The notes under the pieces were generated by a model. That model had not been told where the DNA came from, made no database searches, and saw only the letters and a list, made by a program, of their open reading frames with translations. A program made the position numbers and the translations under genes. DNA of 64,000 nucleotides from Streptomyces sp. NRRL F-2580 (GTDB lineage Bacteria > Actinomycetota > Actinomycetes > Streptomycetales > Streptomycetaceae): positions 385,573 to 449,572 of the forward strand of contig NZ_JOIR01000011.1 of the NCBI RefSeq assembly GCF_000720115.1, read 5' to 3'. This document shows, one piece after another, positions 36,511 to 46,392 of this stretch (the first letter of the stretch is position 1; each line of letters begins with the position of its first letter).

Positions 36511-36567
36511 GTACGGCGCCGCTACGGGTACGGCTACGGGTACAGACAGGTACCGCTACGAGCGCTG

Positions 36568-37302
36568 CTACGGGCAGCGGCCGTGCATGACGGGGGGACG
36601 CCCCTGAACGCGCCGCGCCCGGTCCTCCCGCGCGGCCCGCTCGGGGTGGCGGGCACGCCAGTACGGATTGTCGTGCGGCAGCGCGCTGCCCACCCGCCCG
36701 TACATCCCGAACCACATCAGCATCACGCCGACGACGAAGCTGAACAGCACGTTCTGGATCCGGAAGGCCAGGAAGTTCAGCCCCGTGTCCAGCAGCGCCA
36801 GATTCACGAACCCGCTCGCGATGAACAGCACGCCCAGCACGATGTTCAGGCTCGAGGCGAAGGTGCCGCCCACCACCATCCCGAAGAACAGCAGCGCACC
36901 GATGCAGATCGACAGGACGCTCAGCGCCCCGTTGGTGTTGAGCGCGAGCACCGTGTCCCCGCCGGTGTCGAAGAACCCGATCTGATCGATCAGCCCCAGG
37001 ATCCCGAACGCCACGAGGAGCAGCCCCGTCAGCCCCGCCCCGACCCGGTACACCCGGCTCAGCTTGTGGTCCGTCGGCAGATGGTCGTCGAGCCGCGCGT
37101 TGACCGGATGCAGCGCGCGCCCCATGCGCCGGGACACCGTGTCGGCGAAGCGCGGTGGCGCGGGGGCATCAGGATCGGGCTCGTGGGCCACGTAGGGCGC
37201 GTAGTGCTCATGCGGCTCGGTGCACCCGTACGCCGCGTGGGCCACGTACGGTCCTGGCTCCTCGTTCGTCGCAGGAGGCTTGTGAAAGGTGCGGGCAGCC
37301 AT
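36568..37302 (-). CDS. DUF4383 membrane protein
   Basis: A 244-aa protein. An N-terminal soluble part of about 75 residues with two YVAH repeats and many His/Pro is followed by four membrane helices (about 82-100, 118-138, 145-165, 172-190), which form the DUF4383 domain. A charged tail follows. The function is unknown. ATG at 37302 with GGAGGGCACC upstream. The frame is open upstream through the 21-nt repeat array to the stop codon of the coiled-coil gene, which lies in the same frame. Confidence 0.85.
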   Translation of the reverse strand: MAARTFHKPPATNEEPGPYVAHAAYGCTEPHEHYAPYVAHEPDPDAPAPPRFADTVSRRMGRALHPVNARLDDHLPTDHKLSRVYRVGAGLTGLLLVAFGILGLIDQIGFFDTGGDTVLALNTNGALSVLSICIGALLFFGMVVGGTFASSLNIVLGVLFIASGFVNLALLDTGLNFLAFRIQNVLFSFVVGVMLMWFGMYGRVGSALPHDNPYWRARHPERAAREDRARRVQGRPPVMHGRCP

Positions 37303-37460
37303 GGTGCCCTCCTCTGGTCCGTTCCCGGCACATCCCAGCATCCGTCGCCGAACGCCACGAAACAAACGGGGCCGAATCCGGACCTTTCCGTAGGAGCCTG
37401 GCGAGCCACGACGGCCCCGGAGACCGCGGACCTCCGGCAGCCCGGATCCGAACGAGACGG

Positions 37461-37565
37461 CCTGTCCGTGCCCGCGTTCGGCCCGTCCGTGCCGGCGCTC
37501 GGCCTGTCCGTGCCGGCGTTCGGCCTGTCCGTGCCGGCGCTCGGCCTATCCGTGCCCGCGCTCGG
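37461..37565 (+). repeat. 21-nt tandem repeats, five copies
   Basis: Units at 37461, 37482, 37503, 37524 and 37545 follow the pattern C(C/T)(G/A)TCCGTGCC(G/C)GCG(T/C)TCGG. Read on the minus strand they encode the heptapeptide AERRHGQ. The array straddles the stop codon of the coiled-coil gene. Confidence 0.93.
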
Positions 37566-38790
37566 CCCGGATCCCGCTCACCACCCGGTTCACTGCGGCC
37601 CGCACGTCCTCCATCTCATGGAGGAACGCCCAGTAGTCGGGGTGCCGGCCCTCCAGCCCCTCCACCGCCCGGCCCACCCGCGCCACCGCATCGTCCAGCG
37701 GCCCCGCATGCCGGGGATCCGGCACACTGCGGCCCGCCATCGCCAGCCGCTGCGCGTCCCGGATCGCGAACCGCGTCCGGTCAACCTCCGCCTGCGGATC
37801 CCGCGCCACCGCCTCCAACCGCGTCAGCCGGTCCTGCGCCGCCGACACCGCCTCGTCCGTCGCGTCCAGCGAACCCCGGACCGCCTCGATCAGCGCCCCC
37901 ACGTCCGCCCAGCGCTGCTCGTCCCGCGCCCGGCCGGCCTCCCTCAGCCGGTCCTCCGCCTCCGCGACGTCCCGTACCGCCTGATCCGGCACGTGCTGCA
38001 GGTCCTGCCAGCACGCGGCACTGAACCGCCGGCGCAACTCGCTCAGCACCGGATCCACCCGGTCCGCCCGGTTGCGCAGGGCCTGCGCCCGCGTCCGCAG
38101 GCTCACCAGCCGCCGGTCGATCTCCGCCGCCCGCTCCGGCAACCGCGCCACCTCGGCCCGTATCGCCTCCGCGTCACGCAGGATCCGGTCCGCGCGCTGC
38201 ACCGTCTCCTGCACGCCGTGCTGCGCCGCGCCCTGGTTCAGCTTGGTCAGCTCCGGACCGAGCGCCGCCAGCCGCGCCGCCAGATCATCGGCCCGCATGC
38301 CTTTGGCCCGTACGGCGTCCAGCGCGTCGCTCGCCCCGATCAGCGCGGCCCGTGCCCGCTCCCGGGCCGGTGCGACCCGTGCGAGCTGCGTCTCGGCCTT
38401 GTCCAGCAGCGGCTGCAACCCCTGCGCGAACCGGTCCAGCTCGCCCTTGACCCGCACCAGCTCGTCCCGCGCCCGCGTCAGCTGCTCCCGGGCCCGCGTC
38501 GCCACGGAACCCTCCAGCTCGGGCCGGTCCAGATCATGCGCGTCGACGGCCTCGATGTAGACATGGCTGACCTCGTCGATCCGCTGCCCGAGCGCGGCGA
38601 AACCCTCGGTCGCCTGCCGCGCGGCGGGCGACCCGTCCGCCGCGGCGATCGTCTCGATCGAGATCCGCAGATCCCGCTGTGCCGTATCCAGCTCGTAGAA
38701 CGCGGCTGCGGCGGCATCCTTCGCCGCCTGCGCATCCGCCCGCCGACTCTCGTCCCGCCCACCGAACCACCGCCGGGATGCCGTCGTCAC
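37546..38790 (-). CDS. coiled-coil protein of unknown function
   Basis: A 414-aa almost fully helical protein, rich in Ala, Arg, Glu and Asp, with long predicted coiled coils (for example about 85-175 and 190-300) and no signal peptide or membrane helix. The N-terminus is MTTASRRWFGGRDESRR. I do not recognise a catalytic domain. The GTG at 38790 has GAGAGGG upstream. The upstream extension of this frame is only the antisense of the tRNA-Val gene. The TAG stop lies inside a 21-nt repeat unit. Confidence 0.8.
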   Translation of the reverse strand: MTTASRRWFGGRDESRRADAQAAKDAAAAAFYELDTAQRDLRISIETIAAADGSPAARQATEGFAALGQRIDEVSHVYIEAVDAHDLDRPELEGSVATRAREQLTRARDELVRVKGELDRFAQGLQPLLDKAETQLARVAPARERARAALIGASDALDAVRAKGMRADDLAARLAALGPELTKLNQGAAQHGVQETVQRADRILRDAEAIRAEVARLPERAAEIDRRLVSLRTRAQALRNRADRVDPVLSELRRRFSAACWQDLQHVPDQAVRDVAEAEDRLREAGRARDEQRWADVGALIEAVRGSLDATDEAVSAAQDRLTRLEAVARDPQAEVDRTRFAIRDAQRLAMAGRSVPDPRHAGPLDDAVARVGRAVEGLEGRHPDYWAFLHEMEDVRAAVNRVVSGIRAERGHG

Positions 38791-38895
38791 AATCCCTCTC
38801 CCGTACCGTGTCCGCCATGCCCTGATCCATTCTCCCCCACGGCAACGGGTTTGCGTGGGGGGCATGCACGCCATGTAGGCTGTCCACTCATCCAC

Positions 38896-38970
38896 GGGTG
38901 CGTAGCTCAGGGGTAGAGCGCTGCTCTTACAAAGCAGATGTCGGCGGTTCGAAACCGTCCGCGCCCACCA
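38896..38970 (+). tRNA. tRNA-Val (TAC anticodon)
   Basis: The cloverleaf is complete. Acceptor GGGTGCG pairs with CGCGCCC (38960-38966), the D-loop has GTAGCTCAGGGGTAGAGC, the anticodon stem CTGCT/AGCAG encloses the loop CTTACAA, and the T-loop is TTCGAAA. CCA is encoded (38968-38970). The anticodon TAC reads GTA/GTG valine codons. A strong terminator follows. Confidence 0.97.
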
Positions 38971-38974
38971 GCGA

Positions 38975-39008
38975 AAAGGCCCCCGACCGGTCACGGTCGG
39001 GGGCCTTT
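38975..39008 (+). terminator. terminator of tRNA-Val
   Basis: A perfect 15-bp stem (AAAGGCCCCCGACCG 38975-38989 with 38994-39008) with a 4-nt loop and closing T residues, 5 nt after the encoded CCA. Confidence 0.93.
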
Positions 39009-39088
39009 CGCATGTCCACCCGACGGCAACGGGCCTCTGTGGGACGGCCGGGTGCAGGGGGCTTGGTGGCGTGGGTTACCGTCCCGGC

Positions 39089-39514
39089 ATGGCGGCCCGC
39101 TATCCCGAGATCACCTCCGTCGAGGAGTTCGTACGTCTGCGCCTGAGCGAGGATCCCGCGGAGTGCGAACGCTCGGCGTGGGCGAGCATGCCGCTGAGCG
39201 TGTGGTGGCAACTGGTGCGGGAACATCCGGAGATGCGGTTCTGGGCGGCCCACAACCGGACTTGTCCGCCGGAGGTCCTGGCTGAGCTGGTCAAGGACGA
39301 CGACTGGCGGGTGCGGGAGCGTGTTCTGGGCAGGCGCTCCTGCCCGCCGGAGCTCCTGGAGCAGTTGGCGGACGATCCCCATGACGCGGTCCGCAACACC
39401 GTGGCCACCCACTCGCGTTCGCCGCGGTCCGCAGTCGAGCGGCTCGTCGACGACCCCTGGCCGGTGATCGCGGAAGCGGCCCGAGCCCGCCTGGCCAACG
39501 GGCCGGCACGGTAG
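39089..39514 (+). CDS. LRV (leucine-rich repeat variant) protein
   Basis: A 141-aa protein. Residues about 50-135 hold repeated helical units with the LRV pattern (RTCPPEVLAELVKDDDWRVR, RSCPPELLEQLADDPHDAVR, SPRSAVERLVDDPWPVI), each ending in a charged R-x-R/A turn. Such alpha solenoids mediate protein contacts. The function is unknown. The ATG at 39089 lies 6 nt after TACCGT, so the mRNA is probably leaderless. Confidence 0.82.
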   Translation: MAARYPEITSVEEFVRLRLSEDPAECERSAWASMPLSVWWQLVREHPEMRFWAAHNRTCPPEVLAELVKDDDWRVRERVLGRRSCPPELLEQLADDPHDAVRNTVATHSRSPRSAVERLVDDPWPVIAEAARARLANGPAR

Positions 39515-39735
39515 CCCACGAGAACCTCCAGCACACGTGCCGGTGGCTGCCATGTGTCAAGTCACGGGTTCTCCTGCCACGGGGTTTCGGGGCATGACGG
39601 GATTCGGGCGTCGGGGGCTAATGGCGATATGGCTCAGGCAGAGCCAGTGGCCCGTGTGCGCCGTCCGGAACAGCCCTGGCGATGCGATGTACGGGACACG
39701 TATCCCACTCCCCAGGCAAGAAAGGCCGTGGCAGC

Positions 39736-40425
39736 ATGATTCCCGCTCCCGCCCACCCTCTGTGTGTCGAAGCCACGCTGGATCCCCGGCTCACCCGATG
39801 GAAGTGGCTGGTCAAATGGATCCTCGCCATACCGCACTACATCGTTCTGTTCTTCCTGCAGGTCGCGTCCCTGCTGCTGAGCATCGTCGTGTTCTTCAAC
39901 ATCCTCATCACCGGCCGCTATCCTCGACCACTCTTTGATTTCAATGTCGGCGTCATGCGGTGGAGTACGCGCGTCAACTACTACGCCAACGCGGTGATGG
40001 GGACCGACCAGTACCCGCCGTTCACCCTCAAGGACGCGCCCGGCTACCCGATCCGCGTCGACATCGCCTATCCCGAGAAACTCTCCCGCGGACTGGTCCT
40101 GGTCAAGTGGCTGCTGGTCGTACCGCAGCTGCTGGTGGTGGTCCTGCTGCTCACCAGCGGCTGGAAGGCGTACCGGTACGTCGACGACTACAGTCCGTTC
40201 TCCTCCGGTCTCATCGGCCTGCTCACCCTGGTCGCGATGGGGATCCTGACGTGCACCGGGCGCTATCCGAGAGGTCTGTTCGACCTCCTGATGGGCCTGG
40301 TGCGCTGGACGCTGCGCGTGCTGGTGTACGTGTACCTGATGACCGACAAGTACCCGCCGTTCCGGTTGGACATGGGAGGAAGTGAGCCCGTGGCAGGAGT
40401 CGTGGAGCCGGCCGGCAGCGGATAG
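39736..40425 (+). CDS. DUF4389 membrane protein
   Basis: A 229-aa protein with two tandem DUF4389-like halves. Each has a pair of membrane helices (about 27-60 and 117-160) followed by TGRYPR(P/G)LFDF/LLMGxxRW. The repeat of ITGRYPRPLFDF and CTGRYPRGLFDL shows internal duplication. Conserved YPPF motifs follow each half. The function is unknown. GAAAGG precedes the ATG at 39736. Confidence 0.87.
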   Translation: MIPAPAHPLCVEATLDPRLTRWKWLVKWILAIPHYIVLFFLQVASLLLSIVVFFNILITGRYPRPLFDFNVGVMRWSTRVNYYANAVMGTDQYPPFTLKDAPGYPIRVDIAYPEKLSRGLVLVKWLLVVPQLLVVVLLLTSGWKAYRYVDDYSPFSSGLIGLLTLVAMGILTCTGRYPRGLFDLLMGLVRWTLRVLVYVYLMTDKYPPFRLDMGGSEPVAGVVEPAGSG

Positions 40426-40446
40426 CCGTTCGCGCTCACGTGTGCG

Positions 40447-40477
40447 GAGCCCCCACCGCTTTCGCGGTCGGGGGCTC
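40447..40477 (+). terminator. terminator after DUF4389 gene
   Basis: A near-perfect stem (GAGCCCCCACCGC with GCGGTCGGGGGCTC, one bulge) with loop TTTC, 22 nt after the DUF4389 stop. Confidence 0.8.
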
Positions 40478-40567
40478 TCGTCGTGTCCTGTCGAATGCTG
40501 GCTGCTGGATGCCGGTGGTCGACGGCGATGGTTGTGGTCACGGTCGTGACCGAGCCCATCACATGGG

Positions 40568-40599
40568 AAGGCCCCCGACCATGAGCGGTCGGGGGCCTT
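40568..40599. terminator. terminator now cut off from the gene at 41693 by the IS
   Basis: A perfect 13-bp stem (AAGGCCCCCGACC 40568-40580 with 40587-40599) with a 6-nt loop. Without the insertion sequence it would lie about 20 nt past the stop codon of the secreted-protein gene (41693-42115, minus strand). Confidence 0.8.
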
Positions 40600-40620
40600 C
40601 GCCTGGGAAGCCGGTACTAG

Positions 40621-41692
40621 GGACTGTGTGTTGTCGTGATCAGTTGCTGGGTTCTGCCTTCTTCGTGAGGTGGGACCCGGTAGGACTTTGCTTGTGACGC
40701 GTAGGCAACTCACCCATGCTCAGTGGAAGTTCATCGAGCCGTACCTGCCGATCGGCAGATACGGCCCGTACCCGGAGCGGTTGCGGGAGCAGTTCGAGGG
40801 GGTGATCTGGCGGTTCCGCTCCAGCGGCCAGTGGCGGGAGATGCCTGCCGAGTTCGGTCCCTGGCCCACCGTCTACGGCCGCTTCCGCATCTGGCGGGAC
40901 GCCGGTGTCTTCTCCGCACTGCTGGAAGGCATGGTCGCCGGGGCAGCTCGCGCGGGGAGAACCGACTTGTCGCTGGTCAGCGTGGATTCCACAACAGTCC
41001 GCGCCCACCACGACGCTGCCGGGATGCGCGTCGGCAAGGGCCTCATGGGAGCCCTGGAGGAGGCTGCGCGGGAGCAGGAAGAGGCCCGGAAAAAAGGGGC
41101 GGCCCGCAGGAACAGAACGGACAGGACGAGCGCCGACGAGTCCGGCGCCGACGCAAGCTCCGCCTGAAGGAAGCCCTGCTCGGCAGGTCCCGGGGCGGAC
41201 TCACCAGCAAGATTCACCTCGCCTCGGACCGCAAATGCCGTCCGCTCGCGTTCATCCTGACCGCCGGACAGGCCGCGGACAGCCCGCAATTCATCCCTGT
41301 GCTGGGCCGGGTGCGGGTCCGTCTGCCGGTCGGCCGTCCCCGCACGAAGCCCGGCGCGGTTGCTGCGGACAAGGCTTACTCATCCCGCGGCAACCGCGCC
41401 TACCTGCGCAAACGCGGCATCAAAGCGGTCATCCCGGAGAAGAAGGACCAGGGCGCCACCCGGAAGAGGAAAGGGGCGAGAGGCGGCCGGCCCGTCAGCC
41501 ACGACACCGATCTCTACAAGGAACGGAACACCGTCGAACGACTGATCAACAAGCTGAAGGCCTGGCGCGGCATCGCCACCCGCTACGACAAGACACCCGA
41601 AAGCTACCTCGCGGGCCTCCACCTCCGCGCCGCAATGATCTGGATCGACGACCTCCTCAAACCCGCCGACTGATCACGACATCACACAGTCC
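40621..41692. mobile_element. IS5-family insertion sequence, CTAG target duplication
   Basis: The 1072-bp element is bounded by terminal inverted repeats that begin GGGACTGTGTG and end GTGATCAG, with one mismatch over 23 nt when the two ends are compared (left from 40621, right ending 41692). CTAG flanks it on both sides (40617-40620 and 41693-41696), as a 4-bp target duplication. The single transposase is read through a frameshift. Size, two overlapping frames and the CTAG target fit the IS427 subgroup of IS5. Confidence 0.93.
40694..41673 (+). CDS. IS5-family DDE transposase made by -1 frameshift
   Basis: The first frame (40694-41167) encodes the N-terminal helix-turn-helix part (MTRRQLTHAQWKFIEPYLPI) and the first catalytic Asp (LSLVSVDSTTVRAH). 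The second frame, offset by -1, holds the second Asp (AVAADKAYSSRGNR) and the Glu (NTVERLINKLKAWR) and ends at 41673. The two overlap around the slippery run AAAAAAGGGG (41090-41099), where a -1 slip joins them into about 326 aa. All three DDE residues are intact, so the element may be active. Confidence 0.88.
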
Positions 41693-42115
41693 CTAGTGCA
41701 GGACCTCGGCCGCTCCCATGCCCGCGTCCGTGGCGGGCGGGGTGTCCGTCGCAGGCGGAGTCTCCTTGCCGGGAGCCGGCGGGGTGCCCGGGGCCGGGTG
41801 AGGTTCCGGGGCCGGGTTGGGCTCGGGCTTGTGCTCGCAGTACACCTTGTTCTGGAAGAACTTGCAGCCCGGCATGTTCTCCACGTCGCGGACCCTGTTG
41901 CCCTTGTTCTTCTTTTTCCCTCGTTTGTCGTTCTTGCCCTTGCCCCCGTGGTCGGCCTTTGCGTGGTCGACATGGCCGGCCGCCGCGCTGGTCACATCGG
42001 TGGTGTGCGCTGCCGGGGCGGCGAATGCGCTGGTGGGCAGCAGTGCGCCTCCTCCGACCAGCGCGGCCGAAACGGCGAGCATGGTGAGACGGCGCTTCCG
42101 GGAAGTGCGGATCAC
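41693..42115 (-). CDS. secreted small basic/proline-rich protein
   Basis: A 140-aa exported protein. A signal peptide (RKRR then a hydrophobic core, cleavage near AFAAPA at about 33) is followed by a Lys/Gly-rich section (GGKGKNDKRGKKKNKGN), a short segment with two cysteines (GCKFFQNKVYCEH) and a Pro-rich tail. I do not recognise a domain. The GTG at 42115 has AAGGAG eight bases upstream. Its stop codon TAG is part of the CTAG duplication made by the insertion sequence, so the protein ends normally. Confidence 0.8.
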   Translation of the reverse strand: MIRTSRKRRLTMLAVSAALVGGGALLPTSAFAAPAAHTTDVTSAAAGHVDHAKADHGGKGKNDKRGKKKNKGNRVRDVENMPGCKFFQNKVYCEHKPEPNPAPEPHPAPGTPPAPGKETPPATDTPPATDAGMGAAEVLH

Positions 42116-42344
42116 AAGAGTTCTCCTTCTGTGAGAAAGGTCGAGCGGGAAGATTCAGTAAGCCCGCTGAGTACCTGGCGCGTCATGTCACCCCATTTCG
42201 GGGCTTGACAGACCCCACTGGCCCCCCCGCGGCCTCTACGTGGCGCGCACGACTGGCAAGATCCCTCGACCTTTTGGAACAGGCCGATACCCAGACATGA
42301 GCGGGCGCGGGGCGCGGGGTGCGCAGCAGGGGCCCGTACGTGCG

Positions 42345-42376
42345 AAGACCCCCGGCCGGTGCTGGTCGGGGGTCTT
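42345..42376. terminator. terminator after bL37 gene
   Basis: A 13-bp stem with one wobble pair (AAGACCCCCGGCC 42345-42357 with 42364-42376) and a 6-nt loop. On the minus strand it follows the bL37 stop codon by 14 nt. Confidence 0.82.
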
Positions 42377-42390
42377 TCGTTCGAGCGGTT

Positions 42391-42465
42391 TCAGGCGTTG
42401 GGGCGCTTGCCGTGATTGGCCTTCTTCTTCTTGCGGGCCCGACGCTTGTTGCCTCGTTTGGCCAT
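42391..42465 (-). CDS. 50S ribosomal protein bL37 (24 aa)
   Basis: A 24-codon reading frame starts MAKRGNKRRARK, is very basic in the middle, and ends ANHGKRPNA. This matches what I recall of the actinobacterial large-subunit protein bL37, which sits between 23S rRNA helices in mycobacterial ribosomes. Arg and Lys make up half of the residues. The ATG at 42465 has GGGAGACTCGCACC upstream. A terminator follows directly. It is easily missed because of its size. Confidence 0.88.
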   Translation of the reverse strand: MAKRGNKRRARKKKKANHGKRPNA

Positions 42466-42588
42466 GGTGCGAGTCTCCCTCAATTGGTGACTTTTCATGA
42501 CGTCGTCAGTCTAGATTCGGCCCCGTACCTCCGCATCAGCTCTGCCCCATACGGGGTCGAGCCGCCCCGACAGCGGGATAGTGGGGGT

Positions 42589-42816
42589 ATGTGCCGTTCC
42601 ATTAAGACCCTGCGCCAGCCCGCCATCCCCGAGAAGGCCACGGAGGAGGAGATTCGGGCCGCCGCCCTGCAGTACGTACGGAAGGTGTCCGGCTTCCGGG
42701 TGCCGGCCGCGCACAACCGCGAGGTGTTCGAGGCGGCCGTGGACGCCGTCGCCGAGGCCACCGCGGCGCTGCTCGACGGTGTGCACGTACGGGGACAGGC
42801 CGCCGCCCCGGCGTAA
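42589..42816 (+). CDS. DUF2277 family protein
   Basis: A 75-aa protein of the DUF2277 family: MCRSIKTLRQPAIPEKATEE at the N-terminus and QYVRKVSGFRVPAAHNREVF in the middle, with a helical C-terminus. The function is unknown; in other bacteria members are conserved single-domain proteins. A possible -10 box GATAGT lies 6 nt before the ATG, so the mRNA may be leaderless. Confidence 0.88.
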   Translation: MCRSIKTLRQPAIPEKATEEEIRAAALQYVRKVSGFRVPAAHNREVFEAAVDAVAEATAALLDGVHVRGQAAAPA

Positions 42817-42851
42817 CGCCGACCCCAGCCTTCCCTCCCGGCCTGCGCCGC

Positions 42852-43370
42852 CTACGCCGCCCCGGTCCCCGCGGCGCGGCGACGCAGCACCCAGATCCCG
42901 GCGCCGAGCGCGCCCGCGGCGAGCGCGCCGCCGACAGCGACCTGCCCCGGGCTCATCGAGCCGATGCTGCCGCCCGTACCACCGCGGGCCGCGCCCGAGG
43001 CGACCTGCAGCGAGACGGTGACGCGCTCGCCACCGGGGCCGCCGCACTCGAAGGTGACGCGGTGCGTGCCCGGGTTGGCGTCGCGGAAGACGGTGGCGCT
43101 GCCGAAGAGGTACGTGGCCTCCGAATTGCGGGGGGTCAGCCGGACCTCGCTGAACGCGGTCGACGTGGCCCGGCCGGTCCGGGTCCCGCAGCCGTCGAGG
43201 TTGAGGGCGACGCGGCCGCCGGGGGCGACGGTGGTGGGGGAGACGCCGGCGGAGGGGGCGGCGTACGCGAACGTGGCGGGAGCGGCGGCGGCGACGATGA
43301 GGGTCGCGGCCGCGATGGCCACGAGGCCTCGGGACGTGACGGATGACGTGGCGGGCGGCTTGGCGGGCAT
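42852..43370 (-). CDS. secreted protein with C-terminal membrane anchor
   Basis: A 172-aa protein. A signal peptide (about 1-38, cleavage near FAYAAP) precedes an Ig-like beta domain of about 85 residues with two cysteines (LDGCGTRTG and TFECGGPGGE). A Gly-rich spacer, a membrane helix (GQVAVGGALAAGALGAGIWVL) and a short RRR tail follow. There is no LPxTG motif. It is probably displayed on the cell surface; function unknown. AGGAG lies eight bases before the ATG. Confidence 0.82.
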   Translation of the reverse strand: MPAKPPATSSVTSRGLVAIAAATLIVAAAAPATFAYAAPSAGVSPTTVAPGGRVALNLDGCGTRTGRATSTAFSEVRLTPRNSEATYLFGSATVFRDANPGTHRVTFECGGPGGERVTVSLQVASGAARGGTGGSIGSMSPGQVAVGGALAAGALGAGIWVLRRRAAGTGAA

Positions 43371-43779
43371 GGAGAGAACTCCTCGGCTCCTCGAAACGGC
43401 GCGGCCAGGGCACGGGTGTGACGCGGATTCGGTTGCGCACCGTGCTGTGGACGCTAGGAGCCCGGGCCTGGGGCGGCGATCGGGGCCGGGTGAACGGGTG
43501 AGCCACTGCTCCACCCGAGGGAGCCGACAGACGCCCGAGGGGAGCCGACAGACGTCCGAGGGAGCCGACAGACGCCTGGGAGAGCCGGCAATCGTCCTGC
43601 CCGCGGACGTCCCGCTCGGGGGTGTCGTGGCCGCGGAACGCCGGTCTGCCGGGTGTCGCGTGCGGACGTCGCGCCCCCGGAGGGCGTGTCCGCTGATGTG
43701 CTGTCCGCCGGCCCCCTGCCCGCGGACATCGGGTCTCGCGGACGTCGCCTCCGTCGGCGGGCCGGCCCGAGGACTGCGC
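43371..43779. other. 409-nt intergenic region with short repeats
   Basis: No gene was found. Four near-identical 20-21-nt tandem units (CCCGAGGGAGCCGACAGACG and variants) lie at 43514-43594. Further right GCGGACGTC or a one-base variant recurs four times (about 43610-43745) without regular spacing. Confidence 0.6.
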
Positions 43780-44409
43780 CTACGCCGCGGGAGCCGCCGT
43801 CGTGGGCGGGCGGCGGACGAGGAAGGCCGCCAGGGCGCCCGCGGCGAAAAGGGCGACGAGCGAGAGCGCGGTGCCGAGCCACTGGGTGCCCAGCCACTGG
43901 GTGCCGAAGTAGCCGAGGGCGACGCTGTAGCCGGCCCAGGCCATGCCCGCCAGCACCGACCAGGGCAGGAACTCCACCACCTTGCGCTGCGTCTTGCCCG
44001 CGCCCAGGGACACCACGGAACGCCCGGCCGGCGCGAACCGCGCGATCACCACCAAGGCGCCGCCGCCACGTGCCAGGGCCGTGCCGAGGCGCTCGTGGGC
44101 CCGGGTCAGTCGGCGGGAGCGGGCGATGGCCCGGTCCAGGCGGGCTCCGCCGCGCCGGCCCAGCCGGTACGCGGCCATGTCACCCAGCACCGAGGCCGTC
44201 GTCGCGATGACCAGCAGCAGCAGGATGTCCGGCACCTGCGCGGGTACCGGCACCGGTCCCGCCGCACCTGCGGCCGCTGCGGCCGCCGCCGCGGTGATCA
44301 CCAGCACCCCGCTCGGCAGCACCGGAAGGAAGACGTCGAGCACGACGGACACCGCCACCAGGGCGTAGATCCATGGGCTCGCGGTCAGCGACCCCAGCGT
44401 CTCAAGCAA
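43780..44409 (-). CDS. DedA family membrane protein
   Basis: A 209-aa integral membrane protein. The DedA/SNARE-associated core is visible: AYRLGRRGGARLDRA, a following RLTRAHERLG segment, then VVIARFAPAGRSVVSLGAG with the conserved F-x-P-x-x-R, and a WSVLAGMAWAGYSVALGYFG helix. DedA proteins act as lipid (undecaprenyl phosphate) flippases or affect proton homeostasis. The most probable start is a TTG at 44409 (MLETLGSLTASPW) with GGGGAG seven bases upstream. WLGTQWLGT is a small duplicated peptide. Confidence 0.86.
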   Translation of the reverse strand: MLETLGSLTASPWIYALVAVSVVLDVFLPVLPSGVLVITAAAAAAAAGAAGPVPVPAQVPDILLLLVIATTASVLGDMAAYRLGRRGGARLDRAIARSRRLTRAHERLGTALARGGGALVVIARFAPAGRSVVSLGAGKTQRKVVEFLPWSVLAGMAWAGYSVALGYFGTQWLGTQWLGTALSLVALFAAGALAAFLVRRPPTTAAPAA

Positions 44410-44638
44410 AACGGGACTCCCCAGTCCGGTTGACGTGCTGCGGCATGAAGCGCCGCGACGTCGCGGGGGAGCGGCAGGAGCGGCTTGACAGCCATACAGC
44501 GTACGCCCGGCCCCCGTCCCCCGGGAGCCCGGGGCGGTAGCCACACCGTCGCCACGTCAACTCCGCCACCACCGTGGCCCGCTGCCCGAGCAGCCCCCAC
44601 CCCGGCTGCACTGGTACTCGGCTACTCCGGTGCTCCGG

Positions 44639-46297
<1,659 letters not shown>

Positions 46298-46343
46298 GCA
46301 ACTCCCCCTCCTCCGTAGCCCCTTCGATCACGGTACGACGGGG

Positions 46344-46365
46344 AGGGGGAGCCACGCCTCCCCCT
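46344..46365. terminator. hairpin after HNH nuclease gene
   Basis: An 8-bp perfect stem (AGGGGGAG 46344-46351 with 46358-46365) and a 6-nt loop, 28 nt past the HNH stop codon on the minus strand. Confidence 0.5.
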
Positions 46366-46392
46366 GGCGGGGGAGAGATCGGCGGACTCGGG

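Noticed and set aside
38791..38994. N-terminal extension of the coiled-coil protein
   Set aside because: It is the antisense translation of the tRNA-Val gene (a VSNRRHLLCKSSALPLSYAPV-type shadow).
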